DNA from: Dinochytrium kinnereticum | Lineage: Eukaryota; Chytridiomycota; Chytridiomycetes; Chytridiales; Chytridiaceae | Direction of reading: 5' to 3' | NCBI GenBank assembly: GCA_027604005.1 | Contig: JADGJT010000350.1 | Span: 1 to 23,859, forward strand | DNA: 23,859 nt | Shown: one piece after another, positions 10,536-20,785 of the stretch | How the letters are laid out: each line of letters begins with the position of its first letter | How positions within the stretch are numbered: the first letter of the stretch is position 1 | Notes under the pieces: generated by a model | The model's input: only the letters and a program-made list of their open reading frames with translations | The model's database searches: none | Told to the model about the DNA's origin: nothing | Position numbers and translations under genes: made by a program

Positions 10536-11060
10536 CCGCCGTGGTCGTCTGTGGTGGTCTCCAGCGGTGCTGTCGGTGGAGGGGGGGAGGAGGAACGCAC
10601 AAGGGGGTGAAGGAAGGTTTACGGCGGTCAGACAGTGAGTGAGTGAGTCGACAGCCGCCAAACCCCAGATCCTCGCCACATTCTCAGGAAGGACAAAAGG
10701 CTCTGCGCCACGTCACAGACATGGCGAGACTCTGTGCGACGGCACCGCTTAAACGGTTCCCACGCTGTGACGCGTGACGCGCGCGCTGTGTTTGACTGCG
10801 TGTCTTGACGCGTCCGAAAGGCAGAAGGCAAGACTTTGATTCATGAATGATATTGCATGTTGCATGAGCAGAAGGTGCGCAGAGATAATGACAAGGGGAG
10901 GAGAGGAGAAGGCGGCTAAAAAATCGACAAAAAAAAAGAAAAAAATAGGAAAAAAAAAAGAAAAGAAAGGAATAGAGGTCTGGTCGAAAGAGCACGGGAA
11001 AACGATGCAAAAAAACAAAACAAAAAATAAAAACAACAACAAATAACAAAAAAACAATCC
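10536..11060 (-). other. Region upstream of gene C and downstream of gene D
   Basis: Bases 10900-11060 are A-rich on the plus strand and form the U-rich 3' UTR of gene D. Bases 10620-10820 are GC/CpG-rich with two ACGCGT hexamers (10770 and 10808) and probably form the promoter region of gene C. No coding frame has protein character. Confidence 0.5.
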
Positions 11061-14000
11061 CTAACCCCACCATCCTCTCCCACTCTTCTTTGAATTGGGT
11101 TTAGGAGGGGCAAAATCATCGTCATTATCATCATAGAGAACCTGCGGATGATTTCTAGGATCTCTATATATATGCTGCGAAGGCGAAGTAACTTGCTGTC
11201 CTCCAGCAACCACAAATCCCCCCCTCGGAACCCCCGCCCCTCCCCCACTCGGTCCACTCACGCTCCCATTCCTCGAATAACTGGTGTTCACCCGAGGGAC
11301 ATCTTCCTCATCGTCATCAAACTTCCTAGCACTTTGTGACGGCCGACGTGACTGACTGGCGGATGCCGCAACAGGTGCCCCTCCCACTCCGAATGCCGCG
11401 AGAATGCTGGACCGCTTGTTCGGGGCAACGGATTCTTCAGGTGAGGCCATGCCGAGTTTTGAGCTTTCAAAGATGGCCATCTTCACCACCGCACTCATAA
11501 CATCAGAATGAGAGTCTAGCGCGGTATGGAGAGAAGCTTTAAACAATCCTGGAAGAGCGTCCAATCTGGCTTCAACTGCCTCCATCCTTCTCGAAAACTC
11601 TGTATCGTCTTCATCTTGTTCGTCGTCATAGATTTCTTCTTTCGACGGGAGAGACGGAGGCCCTGAAGCTGGGAGGCGTGTCAGAAGGGTTTCCAAAGCG
11701 GTCATACGGGCCGCGATGACGGAGAAGAGTGTTGCAACGTCAGCAGAATCGTCTAGGGAGACCACCGCATCATGCGGAATGATGTCTGTGATGGATGCAA
11801 CTGAATCCATAGCTGCTCGCGACAAGGCCATTTCCACTGCAGAGAGAATTCGAGTTTCGAGATGACGAGTTGCGTTCTCAATCGATAGGAACGCTGAACG
11901 GCCTATACGATCCTCCAAAACTGTTATGTCGTTTGAGGTGGTGGTTGCTTGGGGTGCGACCATTGCAGAGGAGGATGTATTGGCGGTTCCGAGGGCTTCG
12001 TGAAGTGCTTCGGCAATGCGCGTCTCGATTCGGCGACAAATAACATCGTACCCTCCTTCATCAACCCTGCCAGCAACACCGTTAGCGCCACCTCGGGCTC
12101 CAGCTCGAATAGCCTCATCCAACGCCATCCCAATCCTTTCTTCCAAAGCCATAGCTACCATCTCAGCAATACCAACGTTATCAATAGCAGGCGGCGCACC
12201 CCCAGAGACGTTGATGCCACCAGACCGAGCAGACATGGCAATAGCCTCTTCCATGGCGATGGCGATTCTCCTTTCTGCATTTGCAACCACGATCTCAACT
12301 TCACCTTCACCAGCGCCTCGACGAGATGACACAACTGCCATCGCCTCGTCCAAGGCTCCACCAATGCGCCGTTCGAGGATAGCAGACATCGTCTCCGCTA
12401 CGCGAACTTCGTCAAACCCACCACCACCACCGCTATTCCGAGACGTCACAACTGCCAAAGCCTCGTCCAAGGCTCCACCAATGCGCCGTTCAAGGATAGC
12501 AGACATCGTCTCCGCCACGCGAACTTCGTCAAACCCACCACCACGAGAAGTTACAACGGCCATAGCTTCGTCAAGAGCGACACCAATGCGTCGTTCAAGT
12601 ATAGCAGACATCTTCTCCGCAATACGTACGTCATCGAACCCACCAACATCATTAGGCCTATCAGTCACACCGCCGCCACGAGAAGAAACGACTGCCATAG
12701 CCTCTTCCAGAGCCATTGCGATCCGTCCCTCCAACCCGCGAATAAGTGTGTCAGGATCGACCGGCATCGCTCCCCCTCTGTGGTTAGCAAGGGCTTGAGT
12801 GACCCGCTCTTCGACAACAAAAGCGATACGGTTGGTTTGATCGTTGTTTTCCGGGCCGCGACTCATCACAGCCCCCATAACCTCATCCAAAGCTCCAATG
12901 ATCCGTCCTTCAAGTCGTTCACACATTTGCTCGAAAGCAGCCCCGTCTGTAGGCCCTCTCGCACCACCACTGCGAGATACAGACACCGCTCCACCGCCCA
13001 TCATCGCCTCGATCACGCCAGCAATCCTAGCAACAGACTCATCATCCAATGACGCGATGACGACTGAAGTTGTGCCGGCGCCTGATCGGTGGATCTGCTT
13101 CATGGCTTGATCAAGTCCTTCAACGATCCGGTTTTCAAGCATCCGCGAGACGTCCCGCACGGCTTCAGCAACATCGTTATTGTGGACCGATGAAGCAGGG
13201 AGAAGGGCCCGGGAAGTAGGCTCATTTTCCGCAGCCCAAACCTCAGCCATTCCCATGGCCTTCTTCATGGCCTCTGCGATACGTTGATCAAGGGACTCGA
13301 AGGGGTCACGGTTCAACGTTGTACGTGACGATTCTGATGCCCATGCTTCAGCCATCCCCATAGCCTTCTGCATGGCCTCTGCGATTCGTCGATCTAAGGA
13401 TTCGAGGGGATCACCCGCCGGCATGGTGCGTGAAGAGGCCGACGCCCACGCTTCAGCCATCTCCATGGCTTTTTTCATGGCTTCTGCAATTCGCTGATCG
13501 ATTGAGGCCAGGATGTCCCGGTCAGGTTGACGTCGAGAAAAGTCAGTGGACCACGATTCAGCCATCATCATAGATTTTTGCATCGCCTCTCCGATTCTCT
13601 TCTCCAGCCCTGCCAACATGTCTCGATCGGCTGCGGGCGCGGAAGAAGGGGGAGGAAGGGCCGCCAAAGCCTCTTGCAAGGCAGCAGCGATCCTTCGTTC
13701 CATGGCACTCAGGAGCCTGTCAAACGTGTCAGCATCTGGGAGGGAGCGGGCCGAAGTGGAGGGATGGAGGGAAGAAACGTCTTGAATGACGGTTGTGATG
13801 CGATCTTCAAGGCCAATGACGATTTGCTCAAACATGTTCTCGTCCATCAGAACTCCTGTGACCATCTGCGTGGGAGGGCCCCCATTCACGGAGGCTCTGG
13901 AGGCCATAGATGTGGCGAGGGAGGATAAGACGCGGACGGCTTCGTCCATGCCTTCCCCGACGCGATCTTCAACGGTTTGAGAGATCAAATCCAAGTCTTG

Positions 14001-14877
14001 TTGGCCAATACCTCCTCCTCCACCACCACCGTGACCGCGAACGTCACCACCATGGCGCTCCAATACCGCAACGACCCGCTTCTCAACCGCCTCCGCAACG
14101 ACTTCGCTGAGGTCCATGGCAGTGGAAGAGGATGAGGAAGCGTTGGCAACAATGTTTAAAGCTTCTTCCATGGCGCTGGCGATCCGCGATTCAATCGAGC
14201 GAGAGATTTGGTCAATGGCTGTGCCATCCAGGATCGTGCTGGCGGAGGATGTTGTCGATGTTGTTGACAGAGGTGGTGAGGAGGGGTAAGAGGAGTATCC
14301 TGATCCTTGTTGAGTTGCATGGGAGGGAAGAGACCTTGATGGTGTAGTGTTCTTTAAGAGAGAAGGCGTTGGATCATTAGAAGAGAAAAAAAGAGGGTAA
14401 GAATACTAAAAGAAAGATGGTAAGAAGTCTTACCTTGGTTGAGGACCCTGACATTGACTTTTCAATTACGACTGAAAGCCTCGACTCCATTCCATACACC
14501 GATTCCCCAACCGCACTCTTTACAGCCCCCTCCACTGCCAACAGGAGAGGCGAACCAGCGCTGATCCCCATAGTAATATTTGGAGCACCGCCCAAAGCCA
14601 CCACAGGAGGTGCAGTTGGTCTCGGCAACACCGTAGAGGTAGAAGACGGAGGAATGGGCACGAAAGCGGGTTTTTCTGAAGACGGGGGTAGATTCAGAGC
14701 TCGCTCGCACAAGGATTGAAGGGCATCCAGCCTTGCATTGAGGAGGTCAAACCGCGAGTCGAGCTGTGACTTGATGGCGGTCTCCATCGCTGAGATGAGG
14801 GGCGAGTCTCGCGAGAGTGCGAGCATTGGATTTGGACCCATCATGGAGAAGGCGGGGGGCGGGATGGAAGAGGTCAT
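11061..14877 (-). CDS. Gene D: large coiled-coil repeat protein sharing a C-terminal module with gene E
   Basis: The two exons, 14877-14434 and 14351-11061, give about 1244 residues with an 82-nt intron in phase 0 and a canonical GTAAG donor. No signal peptide or membrane span is seen. After a short N-terminal unit (LDSRFDLLNARLDALQSL) and Pro-rich linker, about 20 units fit [LI]E-x-R-[IV]-x-x-[AG]-[LM]-x-x-[AV]. Examples are LEDRITTVIQ, LDRRIAEAMQKAMGMAEAW and LERRIGGALDEAMAV. Near-identical units repeat every 105 bp (35 residues, five heptads), so a long homo-oligomeric coiled coil is likely. The 1077-1096 module (LDALPGLFKASLHTALDSH) is identical in gene E. The tail is acidic, Ser/Gly/Pro-rich and disordered, and ends GRGWWG. 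I recognise no catalytic domain or named family. D lies directly downstream of E on the same strand, with E's stop only 433 bp from D's ATG. I infer a structural or scaffold role related to E. The start is the first ATG; an in-frame GTG lies 30 nt upstream. Confidence 0.8.
11508..11567 (-). other. D copy of the 20-residue C-terminal module shared with gene E
   Basis: It encodes R followed by LDALPGLFKASLHTALDSH (residues 1077-1096), preceded by RRMEAVEA and followed by SDVMSAVVKMA. The matching block in gene E is at 15640-15699. All 20 residues are identical, yet only 5 of 20 codons are the same. Confidence 0.9.
12363..12600 (-). repeat. Tandem 105-117 bp coding repeats in gene D
   Basis: Three units share ATGCG(C/T)CGTTC with starts at 12364, 12481 and 12586, spaced 117 and 105 bp. 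The first two are nearly identical over about 100 bp. They encode ILERRIGGALDEAMAVV units separated by Gly-rich linkers of different length, so 12 bp of the spacing difference is glycine codons. This indicates recent duplication. Confidence 0.8.
13244..13565 (-). repeat. Four 105-bp coding repeats in gene D
   Basis: The sequence CAGCCAT recurs at 13244, 13349, 13454 and 13559, exactly 105 bp apart. The units encode RIAEAM(K/Q)KAMGMAEAWAS and a short linker. A 35-residue period equals five heptads and would keep a coiled coil in register. Confidence 0.85.
14419..14434 (-). promoter_or_regulatory. Palindrome across the 5' splice site of the gene D intron
   Basis: On the transcript strand GGTAAGACTTCTTACC is a perfect palindrome in its outer 7+7 bases and contains the donor (AAG|GTAAGA). 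In RNA a 6-bp stem with a 4-nt loop would hide the donor. Retaining the intron would add a short hydrophobic stretch and then a stop. Confidence 0.5.
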
Positions 14878-15309
14878 CCGTCGGTCTGTTGCTGTTTGGT
14901 CCGTCACGCACGTATTGAATGGGTTGCAGGGGTGAGGACGGTCTCAGGCGATCCCATCAACCAGTCAGTCCGTCACAGCAAGCGAGCGATGGATGGATGC
15001 GTTGAGGGAGGTGGAGGCAGGCAGGAGGAGGTGAAGTCCAATCAACGCTGAATGCCTGCCTGCCTGCCACCCACGGACTGCCATCTGCTGCCTACCCCCC
15101 ATATGATTGGCTGCCGCCGTCGGATGGGCACAATGCCAGCCGCCGGCCATCTGCCGCACAGCGTGATACAACCACCTGCCGTTCGTGCGACAGCTGCTTC
15201 CTTATTCGGCCGACTGAAACGGTCTGCAGCCCGCAGCCAATCACATCTTTTCTTCCTCCCGCTTGCCTAAAATGGAGACATCCTGCTTTATTTTTTATTT
15301 AATTGTCCT
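14878..15309 (-). other. Short interval between gene E stop and gene D start
   Basis: This contains E's 3' UTR and D's promoter. The middle is GC-rich with a small TGCC(TGCC) run at about 15055-15068 and a CCAAT pentamer on the minus strand at 15106-15110, about 230 bp before the D start. No TATA box is obvious and no gene is seen. Confidence 0.45.
15287..15299 (-). terminator. Two polyadenylation signals for gene E
   Basis: On the minus strand AATAAA occurs at 15299-15294 and 15292-15287, 11-23 nt after the gene E stop codon. The 3' UTR of E should therefore be very short and separate from D's promoter. Confidence 0.55.
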
Positions 15310-18300
15310 TCACTTGCCGCCCATCCCAGCAAACACTCCGCTGAACCATCCACCCGCTCCCTGCTCAGACGACGCGGACGACGGCGGTCGGGGCGCGCCG
15401 CTTCCTCCACTGCCTCCCGTCGGATACTGTGCGCCACCCGCATGGCCACCCGGTGATGGCGACGGCAGCACGCCCCATCTGCCTCCATTCACCCCGGCAC
15501 TCGAGAGCGTGGAGCTCCTCTGTCTCCTCGCCGCAGAGTTGGCAGATGCAGGGGACGAAGTCGCAGCATAGAGCTGGTCATCAAATGCCGACAATCTCGA
15601 TTCCACCGCCATGCTCACAAGCGATGACAAGAGGTCCGCGTGCGAATCTAAAGCTGTGTGAAGAGATGCTTTGAAGAGGCCTGGAAGCGCGTCCAGACGC
15701 GTTTCCAGGGATTCTAACCGATCCACAAGGGCCAGGTCGTCGTCTTCTGGGATTAAGGAGGACCCTCGAGGAGGCGAGAGAGGGGTAGAGTTTAAGGTTG
15801 GGGTGGTTTCAGTGGTTGCTTCGCGGATCGATAACGATCTTGCGCGAGAGGATTCAAACACGGCTGATAAACGGTTCTTACTGCGACGGGATGGAGGCCC
15901 CATCGATGCACTTGCTGTCGGGGTGGCATCATCAACATGTTCCCACTCACGATCAACACCGCGCTTGGCGAGATCCGCCAAAGTCCTCTCGAAGCGCTCC
16001 AACCGAACCTCCACACCCTCCATAAGTGACACGAGTTTCGTGACCCCCTCTTTCGGCTCGACGTTTTCGTCCTTTATCGGCACGGAGCTCGCTTCCAACC
16101 GATCAAGTCTCTCGCGAATCTCCAACAGCACGTTACGTATACCAGTACAAGTATCATCCACTTCGTCGCCGTCACGTTCCTCCGGCAAAGATGAAGAATG
16201 CACCCCTAACTCTGCCAACCCGTTCTGAATCGCCTCCATTCTAGACGCAATCATCTCTGTTTTCACATCTGTAACAGACAAAGGAACTTCCGGCATCAAT
16301 ATTTTACTCCTATCACTGCCACTCTTCACATCTCGGGTAGAGGGGTCAAGTCGTTCTAACATAACCCCCAATTTCTCTTGAACAGACAGCCAGGCCTCCG
16401 ATTCGGAGGTTTTCGCTTCTATGCCGTCTAAGCGTTTTGATACAACCTCAAGGGTTTGATGAAGGACCTGCCAGTTGGATGATGAGTCGGTGGGTGCCGA
16501 AGACACCATTTCCCTAGGTTGAACTTCGATTGCCTCCATTCGCTTCGACATAGAGGCAAGGGTTTGGTGAAGAGCTTCCCAATTCAATGAGTCAGACGTT
16601 GGCGCTGCCGCGACCGGTTCTCGGGATTGCATGCTTAATTCCTCGATACGCTTTGACATGGCATCGAGGGTTTGCTGCAAGGTTTCCAATGGAGGAGAAG
16701 GAGCTGCCGCGACAGCTTGACGAGATTGAGTCTCAAGAGCCTCCATCCTCTTTGACATGGCGTCAAGAGTCTGCTGCATGACCTCCCATTTTGCCGAGTC
16801 GTGTGAAGAAACCGACGCGGCGATCACCTGCGGGGGTTGTTGTTGAGCCTCCATACGTGTTGCCATGGCGTCGAGGGTTTGCTGCAAAGTTTCCCACGGA
16901 GGAGAGGTAGATGCTGTGAGAACCTCACGAGGTTGAGTCTCGATAGCCTCCATCCTTTTTGACATCACCTCTAAAGTCTGCAGCAAGGTTTCCCACTTTT
17001 CTGAATCGGCAATGGAAGTGGAAGTCGCAGCCCCCTCCCGACTTTGCGTCTCGATGGCCTCTATTCGCTTCGACATGGAGACAAGGGTCTGTTCCACTGG
17101 CACTTCCCCCGGAGTAGATGCTGCCATCTCCTGATGCTGGTCAGTCTCCGTATAAACACGAGCGGGACCATTCTCGTGCTTAGACAATGCATCGATAGCG
17201 ATTTGAAGTGACGCCCAGGGGACTTTATCGTCGCTGCCGCTAGGAGGGTCGTTGGTATCGAGCCATTTCGTGATGACGGTAAGAGCTTCATCGACTTGCG
17301 GATGTTGAGCGACGGCATGATCGCCGCGGCTAGATTCAGTGTTCATACCTTCTTCAGAAGCCTTTTTAATCGATCCAAGTCCACGGGACGAAACCTCTCT
17401 CAAAGGATCTTCAGCACGGTTCGTCATCAACTTAACAATCTCATTCAATTTCTCGTCAAAAGCTTTTGCTTGAGCGTCCATTGCGACCTTGACCGCATCC
17501 ACAACAACCTTGACAAGTGGAGAATCGTTATGAAACCCAAGAGAAAGTTTAGTTTCTTCACAAGCAATCGGTGTCAAAAGTCCCATCATCTTCTCAACGG
17601 CCGCTTCAGACCGTTCTTTGGTCTTGCCGCCTGAGGTCGTATCATGGAGTGACGGAGGTGGAGCCAAAGGTCTACGTCGTTCAAACGCCGTAAAAGGCTG
17701 GTCTACATAGTTCGGAGGCTCGATATCCTTGAACCCTTCCAGCAACTCCTCTTCCACCTCTTTAGGCTCCCAAACATCAACGTCAACAGTATACCCCCAC
17801 TTTGCATCATCCTCCGTGTAGGGTTTTGCAAAGGCATCCCCATATTCAGGCACTTTCAGAAAACCAACCCAGCATTCCTCCGCCTTTTTCTCCCTGGGTA
17901 AAACCTTAATCATCAATCCATAAACCCTTCGACACCCCAAATCAACCAACCCAATCACCTTCACCACGAAATCCCCCCGAGTCTGCGCCTCAGCAACAAC
18001 CTGAACCACCCCACCTCCACTTTCAGCTTTCAACACAGCATTGCGTAACTGACCAACAGTGATGTTCCGGGTTCCACCCATGAAAGCTACTGATGCGATG
18101 GTGCGGTTCCATTCATCGGTAGTGGTAGGGTTGGGAGGAGGTGCTTCTGACCAGAATTTTAGGGTGGAGAGGGAGCGGTGAGCACGGCTGCAAATTTGGA
18201 GTGGGGTACTGGTAGAGGGTGCATCGGGAAGGTCGGACCAGAAGAGTTGTTGGATGGTTGTTTCGGTAAAAGTGTTTTCGATAATGAGACTTGTGGAGGT

Positions 18301-20785
18301 GTCACCGACGCAGGTGAAGTCAACTGTTTGGGGGGTAATGTTTTTTTGCATTTAGATCCAAAAAGTGAGATGAAGAAGAAAAAAAAGTGCAGACACTTAG
18401 ACCAGTGATTTGCTTGCAAAACCTGCAAACAAACAAATGAACATACCATCAAACAGCATCGGTCCCAAAATGGCCCTCATAAACCCAACCCCCTCCAGAC
18501 TCTTTGGCTGCTCCAAATCAACAATCACCAAAAACTTTGTCGCCCCCCTCGGCTGAATAGTGCAAGGAAACGGTTTTGTCGGTTCACTCGGATTCCAAAC
18601 CTCTCCAACATTTATCTTCACCGCCTTCTCCCACGCTAACCCCTCCTTCGTCTCCCCCTCCACATCCAAGAACTCCCTCATCTTCCACCAGACCTCCGCC
18701 CCCGTGACGCAGATCGCCGCAGAAGCATCAAGATTCTCCGCAGCAATCTCAATCACAAAACGGTCGTTATTCCTCGGAGAGAAATTGGCGACCCCGAGGC
18801 ATCGAAGGGAGAGAAGGCTCCCGTTTCGAGCCTCACAGGGGAACTTTTCTGGTGGTCGTGGAGTTGGGATGGTGAAGGAGTGGCTGTTCTTTTGGAGGGT
18901 GGTTTTGGGGAAGCGAGGGTAATGGGTGGCTGCTGGATCGAGCTTTCGTTCGCCAAAACGGGAGACGGAAAGAGGGATGATGCGGTCCAAGGTTGGGATT
19001 GGTGAGGTTGGGGATTTGTACGAGAAGTAGACTTGGTAGGTATTTGGAGTTTCTGCGGTGGAGCTTTTGGAGTAGAGCTAGGGGGTGGTGCATTAGTAAC
19101 GGAAGTTAACACGAATATCAGGGCTCAGTCAGGATTTATACGTCAATTAAAATTGCTGGGGGAAACCAGAGAAAGGAGAGTATGAAAGCCTATGCAATAC
19201 ACTCACCTCAACCCCAATAGCCACCTTCTCCTTCTCATCCGCAATCCATTTAGCAGACGCCACCGATTCTCCATCCTGAAATCCCTCCCTCAACCTCTTA
19301 GTCTCCCCAATAATAGCACCAGGATCCACCCCTTCCATATCCTCTTTCGAAAACATTTTGAAAAAAATATCAGATTGATCCATCCCCTCGAGGTAAACAA
19401 AGACTTTGCTTGGGTGAGTTGGATGGGATGCCGAGAGAATTCCGATGCGAGCTTCGGCGCCGGTGCGTTGGCTTGTAAAGTGGTGGTCTTGGGAAAGAGT
19501 GTAGAGGAGAGGCTTATGGAAGTTAGTGATTAGATGGTAGAGTTGGAGTTGCAAGCGAACCTGGATTTGGCTCTCGTTTTCGGTGATCGACCACACCCAC
19601 TCAAAATATTTTGAGTAGGTGTAGTCGGAGTGGTGAGAGGAACGATGCTTTCCGCGCATGCCTACAAGAGTGATTTTATAAAATAAAATAGTAAATAGGT
19701 GGGAAGGTTCAAAAGCTGCACTCCAACGACAGAAGAGAGAGAAAAGGCAAAAGATGGCATTAAACATATAACGTAATAAAAAAAATCACTCACAAGGTGT
19801 TGAATCCCGACAACACTCGTAAATCTCACCAAACATACCGACCTGCTTCCGATGATACCCACACCCCCCTTCCGCATTCGTCGACTCCCTATAGTCAGCC
19901 CCGCACTGCACGCACTGATAAAACGATTCAGGTGCCAAACCCTCAGGATCATGCCACAAATGTCTGTACCGGGGCCACATTTCCTCCGAGAATCGCTTGC
20001 ACAATGATTCAAGTCGATCCTCCATATCATTGGGATCCAAAAAGATGCCTTGAATGGATAGCATGTCGCTAATGATCTGTCTGGCGGGCCTTTGGTGGGT
20101 TGTTTGATGAATGTCTGGAATGGAGGAGGTTGAGAAGGCCGTGAAACGGTGGTAGGCGTTCTGATCAACGGTTTTTCCGATGAGGATGGGGAGGACCTCG
20201 ATACGGCCTTCTGATTTTAGATTCAGTGCCGCCTGTTGAGGAGAAGTGTCTCGTTATTGATTCATAGAGTGAGGTGATGTGGGGAACGGGTCATGGGCAT
20301 ACCTCCCACTCGGTCAAGACGCTATCTTCAACATCCTCCTGAATGTGCTGAAACATTCCCATGGCGGGTTCAGATATAATCGGAATGACGAGACACGAAT
20401 CCTTGAGAGCTCCCATAAACTGATTCTTGTAATCCTCTCCAGCAACCAGACTCTGTCTATCCAAAAAGACTTGAAACTGAACATCCCTCAAGGCACTGTT
20501 CGTCTTTGCAGCCTCCACGATCCGTGTCCTCAACTTATCAGAAAGCCGTTCAGCAAGCGCTGCATCAGTCTATGCAAAGAAAAGAGAAAGGGGATCGTCT
20601 CAGCCATCAAAAAAAAACCATTCAACCGCCCTCCCGCAAACCTTGACGCGATAAGAGATGAAAACATGAAAACGTTTCGTCTGCTCCTTCAACAATCCAA
20701 AGCCATTCGTCGTCGTCTCCAACCCCGCAGCCATCGCGACGGTCTCTCTGATGCCCTCCTCGTCTTGACGATCGTCCTCCATCAT
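15310..20785 (-). CDS. Gene E: TIR domain, Cys/His cluster, unassigned middle region and coiled-coil repeat protein
   Basis: The exons 20785-20642, 20569-20303, 20232-19794, 19661-19207, 19077-18447 and 18323-15310 splice without a frame break to 1649 residues. Residues 38-156 form a TIR domain: RFHVFISYR (strand A), QVFLDRQSLVAGEDY (strand B and BB loop), KDSCLVIPIIS (strand C), SVLTEWEAAL (helix C) and IEVLPILIG (strand D). Glu135 in SVLTE aligns with the catalytic Glu of SARM1-type TIR NADases, so NAD cleavage is possible but unproven. C244-x2-C247, C261-x2-H264 and C277-C278 then form a likely zinc site. Residues 285-900 are strand-rich and unassigned. About 1055-1280 holds seven MSKRMEAIETQ repeats, and 1521-1540 is the module shared with gene D. 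The Gly-rich end reads GWFSGVFAGMGG. No signal peptide or membrane segment is seen, so it is probably cytosolic. Met at 20785 is the first clear ATG, but compatible coding frame continues upstream, so the real N-terminus may be longer. Confidence 0.85.
15640..15699 (-). other. E copy of the 20-residue C-terminal module shared with gene D
   Basis: It encodes R followed by LDALPGLFKASLHTALDSH (residues 1521-1540), preceded by DRLESLET and followed by ADLLSSLVSMA. It is identical in amino acids to the gene D block at 11508-11567 but differs at 15 of 20 codons. Confidence 0.9.
16441..17076 (-). repeat. Seven 33-37-residue coiled-coil repeats in gene E
   Basis: The aligned Met (Val in the last copy) of MSKRMEAIE falls at 17076, 16965, 16866, 16758, 16659, 16551 and 16443, giving steps of 111, 99, 108, 99, 108 and 108 bp. 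Each unit reads roughly W-E-x-L-x-Q-T-L-[DE]-x-M-S-K-R-M-E-A-I-E, followed by a variable Ala/Ser/Thr linker. The units are diverged, so this is an older array than the one in gene D. Confidence 0.85.

Noticed and set aside
10770..10813. Two ACGCGT (MluI cell-cycle box) hexamers upstream of gene C
   Set aside because: ACGCGT also occurs near 1006, 2377, 3529, 4795 and 21545, partly inside exons. The total is close to chance for 24 kb.
10684..11073. Minus-strand frame with hydrophobic Phe-rich N-terminus between genes C and D
   Set aside because: It is composition-driven from a poly-A tract and overlaps the end of gene D and its 3' UTR.
12016..12798. 260-codon plus-strand frame antisense to gene D
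   Set aside because: It mirrors the repeat codons of D. The Ser/Ala/Arg-rich product is a shadow of the real minus-strand frame.
13244..13565. Regularly spaced 105-bp repeats considered as a CRISPR-like or satellite array
   Set aside because: They lie inside an uninterrupted coding frame and encode heptad coiled-coil units. Spacers are also related to each other.
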